Shown here piece by piece: positions 8,301 to 15,618 of a stretch of DNA of 17,335 nt. The stretch is from an uncultured Opitutaceae bacterium. GTDB lineage: Bacteria; Verrucomicrobiota; Verrucomicrobiae; Opitutales; Opitutaceae. Each line of letters begins with the position of its first letter. The first letter of the stretch is position 1. The position numbers were made by a program, and so were the translations under genes. The notes under the pieces are model-generated. The model was not told the origin of the DNA and ran no database searches. It saw nothing but the letters and a program-made list of their open reading frames with translations. The DNA lies in contig CAMLSH010000019.1 in NCBI GenBank assembly GCA_946482625.1, positions 1 through 17,335 of the forward strand, in the 5' to 3' direction.

Positions 8301-11300
8301 GCGATCCCGTCCGCCACATATCAGTGGAAAAAAGACGGTAACGACATCTCCGGCGCCACCTCCGCGACTTACACGATCGCGAACGCCACCGGCACCGACT
8401 CTGGCACCTACACCGTCGTCGCCACCAACGCCTCCGGCTCCTCCACCAGCAACCCCGCCGCCGTCACCGTCTCGGGCACCGTGGTCGCCCCCACCATCAC
8501 CACGCACCCGGCCAGCCAGAGCGTGACCGTCGGCACAAACGTCACCTTCACCGTCGCCGCCTCCGGCACCGCCCCCTTCACGTATCAGTGGAAAAAGGAC
8601 GGCAACGACATCTCCGGCGCCACCTCCGCCAGCCTCCTGCTTTCCAACACCCTCATCGCCGATTCCGGTGCCTACACCGTCGTCGTCACAAATAGCGCCG
8701 GCTCTGCCACCAGCAACGCCGCCACGCTCGCCGTCAACGGCACCGCCGGCCTCTCCTCACCCGACGGATTCGCCGCTTCCGTCACGGGCGGCGCCGCGGG
8801 GCCCACCGTCACGGTAACCACCGCCGCGGCCCTCGAACAATACGCCGAGGCCCCTGCCAGCAGCCCGTACGTGATCGTTGTCTCCGGCACCATTGACCTC
8901 GGCTTGAACGGTCGGATCAACGTCACCTCCAACAAAACGATCAAAGGCGAAAACACCGCCTCCACCATCCTCGGTTCACTCACGATCGGCAACGCCACCA
9001 ACGTCATCGTCAGCAACCTCAACATCTCCGCCAACACCGGCGACCCCGCGGCGAACGACGGCATCACCGTCGCTGCGTCGACCTACGTCCTCGTCACCAA
9101 GTGCACGATCTTCGACTGCACCGACGGCAACCTCGACGTCATCAACGGCTCCGACTTCGTCACCGTCTCGTGGTGCAAATTCTACTACACGCGCAACAAC
9201 GGCCATAACTTCTCCAACCTCATCGGCTCCTCCGATACCGACACCGGCGCCGGCGGCCAGTACCGCGTCACCTGGCACCACAACTGGTGGTCCACCGGCG
9301 CCAAGCAACGCATGCTCGCCTGCCGTTTCGGCGGCAGCCACATGTTCAACAACTACTGGGACTGCTCCGGCAACGACTACTGCACGGAGTCTCGCAACAT
9401 CGCCGAGATGCTCAGCGAGCACAATTCCTACAACGGTGTCGACGACCCCATCGCCAAACGCACCGCCACCAGCGCCGATCAAAGCAAACTGATGACCATC
9501 GGTAATCTCTTCACCAACTGCACCGGCAGCCAGGTCGTCAGCACCGACACCGTCTTCACCCCGCCGTATTCGTATCCTCTCTACGATGCCACCGCCGTCG
9601 CAGCCATCGTGCAGGCCGGTGCCGGCAACGTCGCCGTCGACGCCCCCGCCCCCGCAGGCTCCGCCGCCATCACTGGCGCCACCTCCGTCGCGACCGGCGC
9701 CAGCGTCACGCTGACCGCCGCCCCCACGGGCTTCACCCCGGCCTCGTATCAATGGCGCTTCAAGAACGCCGCCATCTCCGGCGCCACCTCCGCCACCTAT
9801 ACGATCCCGGCCGCCGCGCTGACCGACGCAGGTGACTACAGTGTCGTCATCGGTCTCGCCGGCGGCAACGCCGTCGTCAGCAGCCCGCTCACGCTCGCCG
9901 TCACCGCCGCGCCCACCCTGCCCGCGATCACGACGCAGCCCGCTTCGCTCACCGTGAATGTCGGCGCCTCCGCCTCGTTCAGCGTCACCGCCACTGGCAC
10001 CGGCCTCACGTACCAGTGGAAAAAGGACACCGCCGACATCGCCGGCGCGACCAGCGCGTCTTACACGATCTCCGCCGCCGCGCTGACCGATGCCGCCAGC
10101 TACACGGTCGTCGTCACTAACTCCGCCGGCTCGGTCACCAGCACCGCCGCGACGCTTACTGTGGCCCCCGCCTTCACCGCGCCGGTCGCTTACGGCTACG
10201 GCTCCTCCGCCACCGGCGGCGGCAGCGCCACGCAGGTCGTCGTCACCAACTCCGCCGACTTCCGCACCCAGGCCGAGTCCACCACCGCCGCCGTCATCAC
10301 GGTCTCCGGCACGCTCAACCTCGGCACCACCAAGGTCGCGGTGAAATCCAACAAGACCATCCAAGGCATCGACGCCAACGCCACCCTCGTGGGTAACCTC
10401 GAGCTCGCCAGCGGCGTGACCAACGTCGTCATCCGCGGCCTCAACCTCACCAACCCCGGAACCTCCGGCGGCGATGGCCTCACCCTGACCGGTGCGACCA
10501 ACGTCTTCATCACCCACGTCACTTTCTTCGACTGCGCCAACACGCTCCTCCGGATCGTCGGCGGCGCCGACAACATCACCGTTTCGTGGTGTGAGTTCTA
10601 TTACACCACCGCCCAGACCGCTAACCGTCACGCCACGCTGATCGGCGCATCCACCGGCGAGACCAAAGCCCTCCGCGTCACCCTCGATCACAACTGGTAC
10701 TCGGATCGCGTCGATCAACAGCAGCCCGACTCCACCTGGGGCCACGTTCACCTCTACAACAACTACTTCAACCCCAACGGCACCGCCAACACCTCCGGCT
10801 CCATCGCCCGCGCCAACGCCCAGTTCCTGTCCGAGCGCAACCAATACACGAGCATCGTCAGCCCGCTGACAAAGACCGGCGGCGGCCTCATCCGCGCCAA
10901 TGGTAACGTGTACACCAGCACGACCGGCACCGCAGCCGACGCCGGCACCGATACGGTCTTCACGCCGTCATACTCGTACCACCTGCACGCCACCGCCGAC
11001 CTCCCCGCGTTTCTCCTCGCCGGTGCTGGCAACACCGCTGGCGGCGCCTCAGCCACCCTCGCCGCGGGATCGGCCTCGATCACCGCCAGCGCCACCACGG
11101 TCACCGCAGGCTCCTCGTTCACACTGACCGCTTCGACCGCGATCTCAGCCGTGACCGGCTGGCAATGGCGCCTGAACAACGCCGACATCGCCGGCGCCAC
11201 CAGCCTCGCCTACACCGTAAGCAGCGCCCAAAGCGCCAACGCCGGCACCTACACAGTCGCCGCCTTGAACGCAGCCGGCGAAGCCATCGTGAGCACGCCA

Positions 11301-11444
11301 GTGACGATCACAGTGAATCCCGCCCCCGTCACCCCGCCCCCACCCAGCGGCGGTGGCGGAGGCGGCGGTTCCCCCTCCCTGTGGTTCCTCGGCGCCCTCG
11401 CCCTTCTGGCCACCCTCCGCCGGCTGATCCGGCACGATTCCTAG
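5352..11444 (+). CDS. giant secreted pectin methylesterase / double PL1 pectate lyase with seven Ig-like domains and Gly-rich C-terminal anchor
   Basis: A 2030-residue extracellular protein. Order by rough residue: signal peptide 1-24 (ALPAA); jelly-roll or LamG-like domain 25-300; Ig-like 304-396 and 397-482; Big_5/SbsA-like domain 483-625; pectin methylesterase 628-955; Ig-like 956-1040 and 1047-1127; PL1 lyase A 1134-1430; Ig-like 1438-1518 and 1520-1606; PL1-like domain B 1608-1897; Ig-like 1906-1989; Pro/Gly linker with seven glycines; hydrophobic helix (WFLGALALLATL) and basic tail RRLIRHDS. The esterase keeps Q737, D764 in YQDTL, nucleophile D784 in GDVDFLWG, and probably R840. Lyase A keeps calcium-type D1236, D1258, D1262 and the arginines R1320 and R1325. 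Domain B has Q1790 and T1795 in place of those arginines and N1730 and R1734 in place of two Asp, so it is probably inactive. The tail resembles GlyGly-CTERM sorting signals. ATG 5352 is chosen because the signal peptide follows at once; no Shine-Dalgarno is seen. The esterase should de-esterify pectin for lyase A. Probably controlled by the divergent two-component pair. Confidence 0.93.
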   Translation: MSLLRKTLAAVLALAAFATALPAATTLVDDTFADGSSHNQDIANNSLVIYSGRSGNAAYPRTSAVGSLTIGPMTSGSSEAFFGYFTGTQATVTGSTLYPAPSTIGGAWSNMTNQSLEVGDSLEVSMVVNFTGLVSGQSAAFGVLDSKATRRVGALTGGHNAAEFADDTGYSLQIFTSGSSTTPLPIGKRDLSLTVSTSTTNNMFNNMAAFPNLTAFGSGNASAIQPLSSGVDYTITYTIQRTAADTNVITASIAGSDLTAYQAQATDTSSINTTFDSFALRWSGNAFTSSATLKRVKVVFQPALPVITAQPTFTGGVTTLSIGTGGQTTLSVTATGSALTYQWKKDGNAISGATASTLALTNLQLADSGSYTVDVTNGGGTLPSNPAVLTVTSGSVNPPPVIVTPPASQSVVNGTNVTLSVTATGNALTYQWQKNTVAISGATASTLALNNIQPADAGSYTVTVSNDGGNLTSAAATVAVLSPVLTTSSFSPLAAATAINPDTPLRLTFASAPSFGTAGTIRIYDASNDSVVDTIDMASPAVTGNISYLSGVPYQSKTIGGLANINYYPVILSGNTATIYPRNGSLSYNKTYYVRIDRGAFKDSQGDFAGINDNTTWTFSTKTAAPALGTLVTVAADGSADFNTVQGALDFVPAGSTARTISIKNGTYFEQIYFTGRNNLTILGESADNTVIVYPTNNTFNNASGTYRRGTFLAQSVNGLVLANLTIRNSTPQNGSQAEALIIKGSATTGRNLAVGIKLYSYQDTLQVDGQFYMADSYIEGDVDFLWGNGPSFFRNCDFKILRTGGYFAQVRNSSGNHGFVFHNCRFTAAAGITGTFFNRIDPNSGQYPNSEMVLLDSVIGDATNNSFLNTNVGVSGSSYQTGWWLLNNVSADVATVHHWDNNSVDKDGAALTFASRPASTIMPTDATTQANYRDAFWVLNTTIAGAATAGTWTPALSPLFLTHPAAASVNAGDPITLTASTAAIPSATYQWKKDGNDISGATSATYTIANATGTDSGTYTVVATNASGSSTSNPAAVTVSGTVVAPTITTHPASQSVTVGTNVTFTVAASGTAPFTYQWKKDGNDISGATSASLLLSNTLIADSGAYTVVVTNSAGSATSNAATLAVNGTAGLSSPDGFAASVTGGAAGPTVTVTTAAALEQYAEAPASSPYVIVVSGTIDLGLNGRINVTSNKTIKGENTASTILGSLTIGNATNVIVSNLNISANTGDPAANDGITVAASTYVLVTKCTIFDCTDGNLDVINGSDFVTVSWCKFYYTRNNGHNFSNLIGSSDTDTGAGGQYRVTWHHNWWSTGAKQRMLACRFGGSHMFNNYWDCSGNDYCTESRNIAEMLSEHNSYNGVDDPIAKRTATSADQSKLMTIGNLFTNCTGSQVVSTDTVFTPPYSYPLYDATAVAAIVQAGAGNVAVDAPAPAGSAAITGATSVATGASVTLTAAPTGFTPASYQWRFKNAAISGATSATYTIPAAALTDAGDYSVVIGLAGGNAVVSSPLTLAVTAAPTLPAITTQPASLTVNVGASASFSVTATGTGLTYQWKKDTADIAGATSASYTISAAALTDAASYTVVVTNSAGSVTSTAATLTVAPAFTAPVAYGYGSSATGGGSATQVVVTNSADFRTQAESTTAAVITVSGTLNLGTTKVAVKSNKTIQGIDANATLVGNLELASGVTNVVIRGLNLTNPGTSGGDGLTLTGATNVFITHVTFFDCANTLLRIVGGADNITVSWCEFYYTTAQTANRHATLIGASTGETKALRVTLDHNWYSDRVDQQQPDSTWGHVHLYNNYFNPNGTANTSGSIARANAQFLSERNQYTSIVSPLTKTGGGLIRANGNVYTSTTGTAADAGTDTVFTPSYSYHLHATADLPAFLLAGAGNTAGGASATLAAGSASITASATTVTAGSSFTLTASTAISAVTGWQWRLNNADIAGATSLAYTVSSAQSANAGTYTVAALNAAGEAIVSTPVTITVNPAPVTPPPPSGGGGGGGSPSLWFLGALALLATLRRLIRHDS
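6367..6394 (+). repeat. 28-bp exact direct repeat, copy 1 (Ig-like domain 1)
   Basis: These 28 bases recur exactly at 8578-8605 in Ig-like domain 4 of the same gene, encoding the core text TYQWKKDGN. Near-copies lie at about 8315-8343 (Ig 3) and 10006-10028 (Ig 6). Identity at the DNA level, including silent positions, points to recent duplication or gene conversion among the Ig modules rather than old divergence. Confidence 0.7.
8578..8605 (+). repeat. 28-bp exact direct repeat, copy 2 (Ig-like domain 4)
   Basis: Identical to 6367-6394. It encodes the conserved tryptophan strand of an Ig-like domain. With the near-copies in Ig 3 and Ig 6 it marks the gene as prone to internal recombination that could add or remove modules. 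Confidence 0.7.
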
Positions 11445-11477
11445 CCTCCAACCCGTCATTCATCTGTACTCCCCGCT

Positions 11478-11512
11478 GCGGCGGCGCCTGACACGCGCCG
11501 CCGCTTTTTTTT
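11478..11512 (+). terminator. strong intrinsic terminator of the giant pectinase gene
   Basis: GCGGCGGCGC (11478-11487) pairs perfectly with GCGCCGCCGC (11495-11504) around a 7-base loop and is followed at once by eight T residues (11505-11512). It starts 34 bases after the stop codon. It is the clearest Rho-independent terminator in the window and separates the pectinase from the sigma-factor transcript. Confidence 0.92.
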
Positions 11513-11627
11513 GCCCGCTTTCACCAATCCATCCCCACGGACCTCATCACCACCTCTCCCCCTTCCGCTCTCACCGCCGCTCCCTGCAAAATATCCCGTG
11601 CGATTCCGTTCCGACAGGCTGTAAGCA

Positions 11628-11633
11628 TATAAA
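11628..11633 (+). promoter_or_regulatory. TATAAA -10-like element 7 bases before the sigma-factor start (possible leaderless mRNA)
   Basis: TATAAA at 11628-11633 stands out in GC-rich sequence and ends seven bases before ATG 11641. If it is a -10 element, transcription would start at or next to the A of ATG and the mRNA would be leaderless. There is no Shine-Dalgarno, which agrees. No convincing -35 is present at 16-18 bases, so a sigma factor other than the housekeeping one, including the gene's own product, might recognise it (inference). Confidence 0.3.
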
Positions 11634-11640
11634 CCCTGCC

Positions 11641-13260
11641 ATGGATGACGTCTCTCTCCTGCGAGCCTACACCGAGGAAAACTCCGACCACGCTTTCGCC
11701 ACACTCGTCGAACGCCATCTTGATCTCGTATACTCCGCCGCTCTTCGTCGCGCCGGCGGCGATCCTCATCGCGCGCAGGAAATAACCCAGATGGTCTTCA
11801 CCGCCCTCGCCCGCAAAGCCGCCAGCCTCGTGAATCACCCGTTGCTCGCGGCCTGGCTCCACCAATCCACCCGGTGGGCCGCCGCCAGCCTCCGTCGGAC
11901 CGAACACCGTCGCCTCGTCCACGAACAATCCGCCGCCCAAGACGCCGCACTCTTTCCCGACTCCGCCACCGAACCCGCGGCCAACTGGTCAGCACTCCAA
12001 CCCCTCCTCGACGACGCGCTCGATTCCCTTAACGACAACGACCGCGCTGCCATCCTCCAGCGTTTCTTCCACCAGCAACCCTTTGCCGCGATCGCCGCCC
12101 GCCTCGGCGTATCCGAAAATACGGCACGCATGCGCGTCGAACGTGCCCTCGCCAAACTCCGCGTCCGCCTTGCCCGCCGCGGCCTCATGTCCACCGGCGC
12201 CGCCCTCGGCCTCGCTCTCACGCAACACAGCGTCACTGCCGCCCCCGCCCAACTCTCTTCCACCCTCAGCTCCACCGCCCTCGCCACTGCCGCAACCTCG
12301 ACGACCACCGCGGGCGCGCTGACCACCCTGCTCATGACCAAACTCTACCTCGGCCTCGCCACCGCGGCGACTCTTGCCCTCGCCGTCGGCTTTCTCTGGC
12401 AACGTCAGGCCAACGACGTCCTCAACGCCAAACTCGCCGCGTTGGAAACTCAGCGTGTCTTCACCGCCGCGACACGCACCACGCTCGAAAGCGAAATCGC
12501 CCGCCGTGAATCCTCGATCCAAGCCCTCGCCACGCTCGCCGCCGCCAGCACCGAAGTCCCGCCGCTCACACCCGAACAGCAGGAACGCCGCGAACTCGAC
12601 ACCTTCATCCGCAAGGGGGAACTCGACTTGGAGTACGCGCCGCTTTTCCGCCGCTTAAACCTCCCGCCGCAGCAGCTCGACGCCTTCAAGACCCTCCTCG
12701 TCGAACGCAATCAAGCGATCTACGACGCCACCAAACTCGCCGAGAAAAACGGTATCGTCTTCGCCTCGCTCGCCGAACAGCGCGCACTCACCGACTCCGT
12801 GCTCGGCGAGATCGATGCCCGCATTGCCAGCACTCTCGGCTCCGCTCACGTCGCCACCTTTCGCGAATATCTGAATCTCGAGCCCTATCTTCGCCTTTCC
12901 GGCCATCTCGCGAATCTCGACTGGTCGAATCAATCGTTTGAGACGCGCTACAACAGCGAGGCCGACGCCCGCGCCGAAAAATTCGCCCGCCTCCTGCGTG
13001 ACACCGCGCCGGATTTTCCAGACCTCCTCTACCGCGGCAACGGCTGGCCGATCCCCTATCCACCCGCTTTCACAAAAGCCGCCGCGGAGCTGCTACCACC
13101 CGAAAACCACGGCCTGTTCCAACGGCATGTGGAAGCAGTCGAAATTTATCGCCGTCTCTCTGAAATTGCCCGCGACGCCGCACTCCAAGGCCGGCTGCAA
13201 CTCTCCAAAAGTTCCGCCCGCGATTACCCCTCCCCTGAAACCAAGCCAGCCCAGCCATGA
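11641..13260 (+). CDS. ECF-like RNA polymerase sigma factor fused to a transmembrane helix and extracytoplasmic domain
   Basis: 539 residues. Sigma region 2 lies at about 1-90 (DVSLLRAYTEENSDHAFATL, RAQEITQMVFTALARKA) and region 4 at about 115-178 (LDSLNDNDRAAILQRFF, IAARLGVSENTARMRVERAL). An Ala/Thr-rich linker follows, then a membrane helix at about 233-253 (MTKLYLGLATAATLALAVGF), a coiled coil at about 254-300 and an outer helical domain from about 320 (RLNLPPQQLDAFKTLLVERN, EYLNLEP, AAAELLPPENHGLFQ). A normal ECF factor ends near 180-200 residues, so about 350 residues are extra. Membrane-tethered sigma factors with fused C-terminal domains occur in Verrucomicrobia and Planctomycetes (family knowledge). 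The fusion would let an envelope signal control the sigma directly, without a separate anti-sigma (inference). The next gene overlaps by 4 bp and encodes a paralogue of the outer domain. No anti-sigma with a zinc-binding motif is nearby. Confidence 0.9.
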   Translation: MDDVSLLRAYTEENSDHAFATLVERHLDLVYSAALRRAGGDPHRAQEITQMVFTALARKAASLVNHPLLAAWLHQSTRWAAASLRRTEHRRLVHEQSAAQDAALFPDSATEPAANWSALQPLLDDALDSLNDNDRAAILQRFFHQQPFAAIAARLGVSENTARMRVERALAKLRVRLARRGLMSTGAALGLALTQHSVTAAPAQLSSTLSSTALATAATSTTTAGALTTLLMTKLYLGLATAATLALAVGFLWQRQANDVLNAKLAALETQRVFTAATRTTLESEIARRESSIQALATLAAASTEVPPLTPEQQERRELDTFIRKGELDLEYAPLFRRLNLPPQQLDAFKTLLVERNQAIYDATKLAEKNGIVFASLAEQRALTDSVLGEIDARIASTLGSAHVATFREYLNLEPYLRLSGHLANLDWSNQSFETRYNSEADARAEKFARLLRDTAPDFPDLLYRGNGWPIPYPPAFTKAAAELLPPENHGLFQRHVEAVEIYRRLSEIARDAALQGRLQLSKSSARDYPSPETKPAQP

Positions 13261-14210
13261 AATCGCGCCTCCGCCTCTTTCTTCTCGGATTGAATCTTCT
13301 CCTCTGTGCGAGCCTCGCCATCGCATGGGCGCGCTCCCGGCAAGAATACCGACAACTCTCCGACCGACTCTCGCGCGCTCAGTCCGAGGAAAATTCCCAG
13401 AAGCAATCCATCGCAATCCTCCGCCAGAAATCCGATACCCAACTCGCCGAGCTCGCCCAGTCGCAAACGATCATTGGTTCACGCCGCGCGCCCGAAGTGA
13501 TCCGCCGCGACTTGGCCTTGCGGGAAATCGAACGCTTGAAACAAGCCCACGCGCTCAATCCTCCCGCTCCTCTCCCGAAAAGACCGCCCATCGGCAAACA
13601 GGGCCTCAGTTTTCCTGAACTCATGGCGGACCCGGAATACAGCCGCCTCACCTTTCTTTCGATGCGTCTGATGTTCCAATCTCAGCACGAGGGAAATCTG
13701 AAGAACCTCGGCCTCCCTCCCGCCACGAGCGAAAAAGTCATCAACCTCGTCGCCGACAAATACATGGCCACGCTCGACTATCAGCAGCTTCTGGGCAGCG
13801 AGGCGTACAGCGGCAGCGCGTACGCCGCTCAGAAAAAAGAAGCCGACCAAATCGAGCGCGAGATTCGCGCGCTCATGACCGAGGACCAATACACGCGCTT
13901 CGCGAAACTTCAGGAACCCAGCTCAGTCGAAGGTGCGCGATCCTTTCTCGCAAACTTAACTGCGCGCCTGAGCTACACGTCGTCGCCCTTGGATTCAGCG
14001 AAGCTCGACCAGCTCGCCGCTCATCTCGCCCAAAACACTGGTCCCAAAAAACCAGCGTATCGCGTGCTCAACACAGACGACTTCATCGAATCCACCCGCG
14101 CCCTCCTCACCCCGGAGCAACACGCCGCCCTCCGCCAGCTCCAGGCCGAACAACAAGCCAAAGAGAAACGCGGCAAGCTCCCCAAATCCTCCGAGATTCC
14201 TCGGCTGTAA
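13257..14210 (+). CDS. single-pass membrane protein, paralogue of the sigma factor's outer domain
   Basis: 317 residues, function unknown. ATG 13257-13259 overlaps the sigma-factor stop TGA 13258-13260 (ATGA), typical translational coupling. A short basic N-terminus precedes a membrane helix at about 5-25 (LRLFLLGLNLLLCASLAIAW), then a coiled coil at about 27-70. An outer domain follows from about 150: LGLPPATSEKVINLVADKY, then SFLANLTARLSYTSSPLD, and TRALLTPEQHAALRQLQ. The same motifs occur in the same order in the sigma-factor outer domain: LNLPPQQLDAFK, LANLDWSNQSFETR and AAAELLPPENHGLFQ. The two proteins thus share helix, coiled coil and outer domain, differing by the sigma module. It may pair with the sigma factor in the membrane and set its activity (inference). 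The homology is judged by eye and needs a profile comparison. Confidence 0.8.
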   Translation: MKSRLRLFLLGLNLLLCASLAIAWARSRQEYRQLSDRLSRAQSEENSQKQSIAILRQKSDTQLAELAQSQTIIGSRRAPEVIRRDLALREIERLKQAHALNPPAPLPKRPPIGKQGLSFPELMADPEYSRLTFLSMRLMFQSQHEGNLKNLGLPPATSEKVINLVADKYMATLDYQQLLGSEAYSGSAYAAQKKEADQIEREIRALMTEDQYTRFAKLQEPSSVEGARSFLANLTARLSYTSSPLDSAKLDQLAAHLAQNTGPKKPAYRVLNTDDFIESTRALLTPEQHAALRQLQAEQQAKEKRGKLPKSSEIPRL

Positions 14211-14680
14211 CGATCGCGGATTCTTACGTCGTCGACGTCGCCACGACCGGCAAAAGTCTTTTCGCGAAACGGGGTCCACCATCGCCGCCGAAAAATTCGG
14301 CCGTCTCCTCACCAACGACAAGACCGCCTCCTTCGGCCTCCTGCCCACGGATCGCCTCGAGATAAAACGTGAGTCCGAGGCCATTGATCGCGCGCATCGC
14401 AGCGACCGGCTTCGTCAACAATGCGTGCAACGCGCTCGTTGCCGCCCCACCGCCACCACGGCACAGATCACGGCCGTCGGGACCGCCCCCCTTTGCGGCC
14501 GCTGACCGCCCACCCCGGCGTTGTTCTTTCGCTGCTTTCTACCCCGCTTGGTTTCTTACCCGCACCAACGCCCGCCCCGGCTTTGCTCGCGAACCACCCC
14601 CTTCGGATACCCCACCCCTCCGAGGACTCACTGCTCCCTTTTTTGCGCGAGCACCCCGCCCGCGCATTCACCCACGAAAC
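14211..14680. other. 470-bp gap without a convincing gene
   Basis: The stretch is GC-rich. The open frame running from 14369 into the lyase gene reads as low-complexity Pro/Arg/Ala text and has no family resemblance. Around 14217-14275 one frame reads ADSYVVDVATTGKSL, and after a shift another reads TIAAEKFGRLLTNDKTASFG. This has normal amino-acid texture and may be the trace of a decayed gene, but I cannot name it with confidence. No clear terminator follows the membrane-protein gene, and I find no consensus promoter for the lyase at 14681. Confidence 0.4.
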
Positions 14681-15589
14681 ATGCACATCCTCAAAACCCC
14701 GCTCGCCCGCGCGCTCGCTTTCGCGCTTTGCCTTCTGCCAATAGCCGTCAGCGCCGCCACCTATGACGGCTACGGCCGCAACGCCACCGGAGGCGCCGGC
14801 GGCACCGCCGTCACTGTCACCACTGCCGCCCAGTTCAAAACGTACGCCGAGTCCGCGACGACCTACATCATCACCGTCTCCGGCACGATCGACCTCGCCG
14901 GCACCAACATCGCGGTGAAATCCAACAAGACTATCCAAGGCGCGAATACATCCGCCACCATCAAGAACGGCACGCTCCAACTCAGCGGCGTTAACAACAT
15001 CGTTCTCCAAAAGCTCAACATCACCAACCCCAACGGCGACGGCGTCTCCTGCTGGGGCGCCAGCAATGTGTTTTGCACCAAGGTGAATTTCTACGACTGC
15101 GGCGACGGCGGCTTCGATATCACCCAAGGCGCCAGCAAGATCACTGTCTCCTGGTGCAAGTTCTCCTATCCCACGCAAAGCGCCCACCGCTTCGCCATGA
15201 TCCTCGGCAATGTCGATACATCTCAAAATTACGAAACCACCCTCCATCACAATTGGTTCGCCGAACGCTGCGATCAACGCATGCCCTCCGGCAGCTACAG
15301 CACCGCTCACCTCTACAACAACTATTTCGACTGCGCCGGAAACAGCTACTGCACCAACGTCCGCGACGGCGGTAACTGGATCGTCGAAAACAACTATTAC
15401 CAAAGCGTGAAGAGCCCGCTCTACGAGCAGAACGGCGGCAAAATCAAATCCTCCGGCAACACGTTCGCGAGCTGCACCGGCCTCATCAACGTCGCCACCG
15501 GCACCGGCTTCACCCTCCCGTACACCTACTCGCTCACACCCACAGCCAACGTTCCCTCCGTGGTCCAAGCCGGCGCGGGCAACCGATAA
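14681..15589 (+). CDS. secreted PL1-family pectate lyase, stand-alone
   Basis: 302 residues: a signal peptide (about 1-25, LLPIAVSA before ATYDGYG) and a single parallel beta-helix lyase domain. PL1 enzymes cut de-esterified polygalacturonate by calcium-assisted beta-elimination outside the cell. Visible family features are SNKTIQG, D120 (GDGVSC), D142 and D146 in DGGFDITQG, ITVSWCKF, LHHNWF, R200 in DQRMP aligned with the catalytic Arg, and H210 in HLYNNYF. The second arginine of the usual R..(5)..R pair is a Ser here (SGSY), so substrate binding may differ. ATG 14681 is chosen because the signal peptide begins there; the frame is open further upstream but only with low-complexity text. It is closest by eye to domain B of the giant protein (shared AVKSNKTIQG, LTNP/ITNP). 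No Ig domains or anchor, so probably a free enzyme. Confidence 0.93.
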   Translation: MHILKTPLARALAFALCLLPIAVSAATYDGYGRNATGGAGGTAVTVTTAAQFKTYAESATTYIITVSGTIDLAGTNIAVKSNKTIQGANTSATIKNGTLQLSGVNNIVLQKLNITNPNGDGVSCWGASNVFCTKVNFYDCGDGGFDITQGASKITVSWCKFSYPTQSAHRFAMILGNVDTSQNYETTLHHNWFAERCDQRMPSGSYSTAHLYNNYFDCAGNSYCTNVRDGGNWIVENNYYQSVKSPLYEQNGGKIKSSGNTFASCTGLINVATGTGFTLPYTYSLTPTANVPSVVQAGAGNR

Positions 15590-15618
15590 CGCCGCGGCAA
15601 CAATCCCGACATCCGCTC

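Noticed and set aside
5886..8507. Long minus-strand open frame opposite the giant pectinase (873 codons)
   Set aside because: Its product is almost only Gly, Asp, Val, Ala and Glu, the mirror of GC-rich codons on the other strand. The plus strand has clear domains there. The same applies to the 622-codon frame at 8976-10844.
14217..14275. Resemblance of ADSYVVDVATTGKSL to the ATP phosphoribosyltransferase (HisG) signature
   Set aside because: Only one short motif matches. Neither the upstream nor the downstream sequence continues as HisG, and the region lacks a usable frame.
14369..14680. Upstream extension of the pectate lyase frame to ATG 14369
   Set aside because: The added 104 residues are low-complexity Pro/Arg/Ala and would bury the clear signal peptide that begins at ATG 14681.
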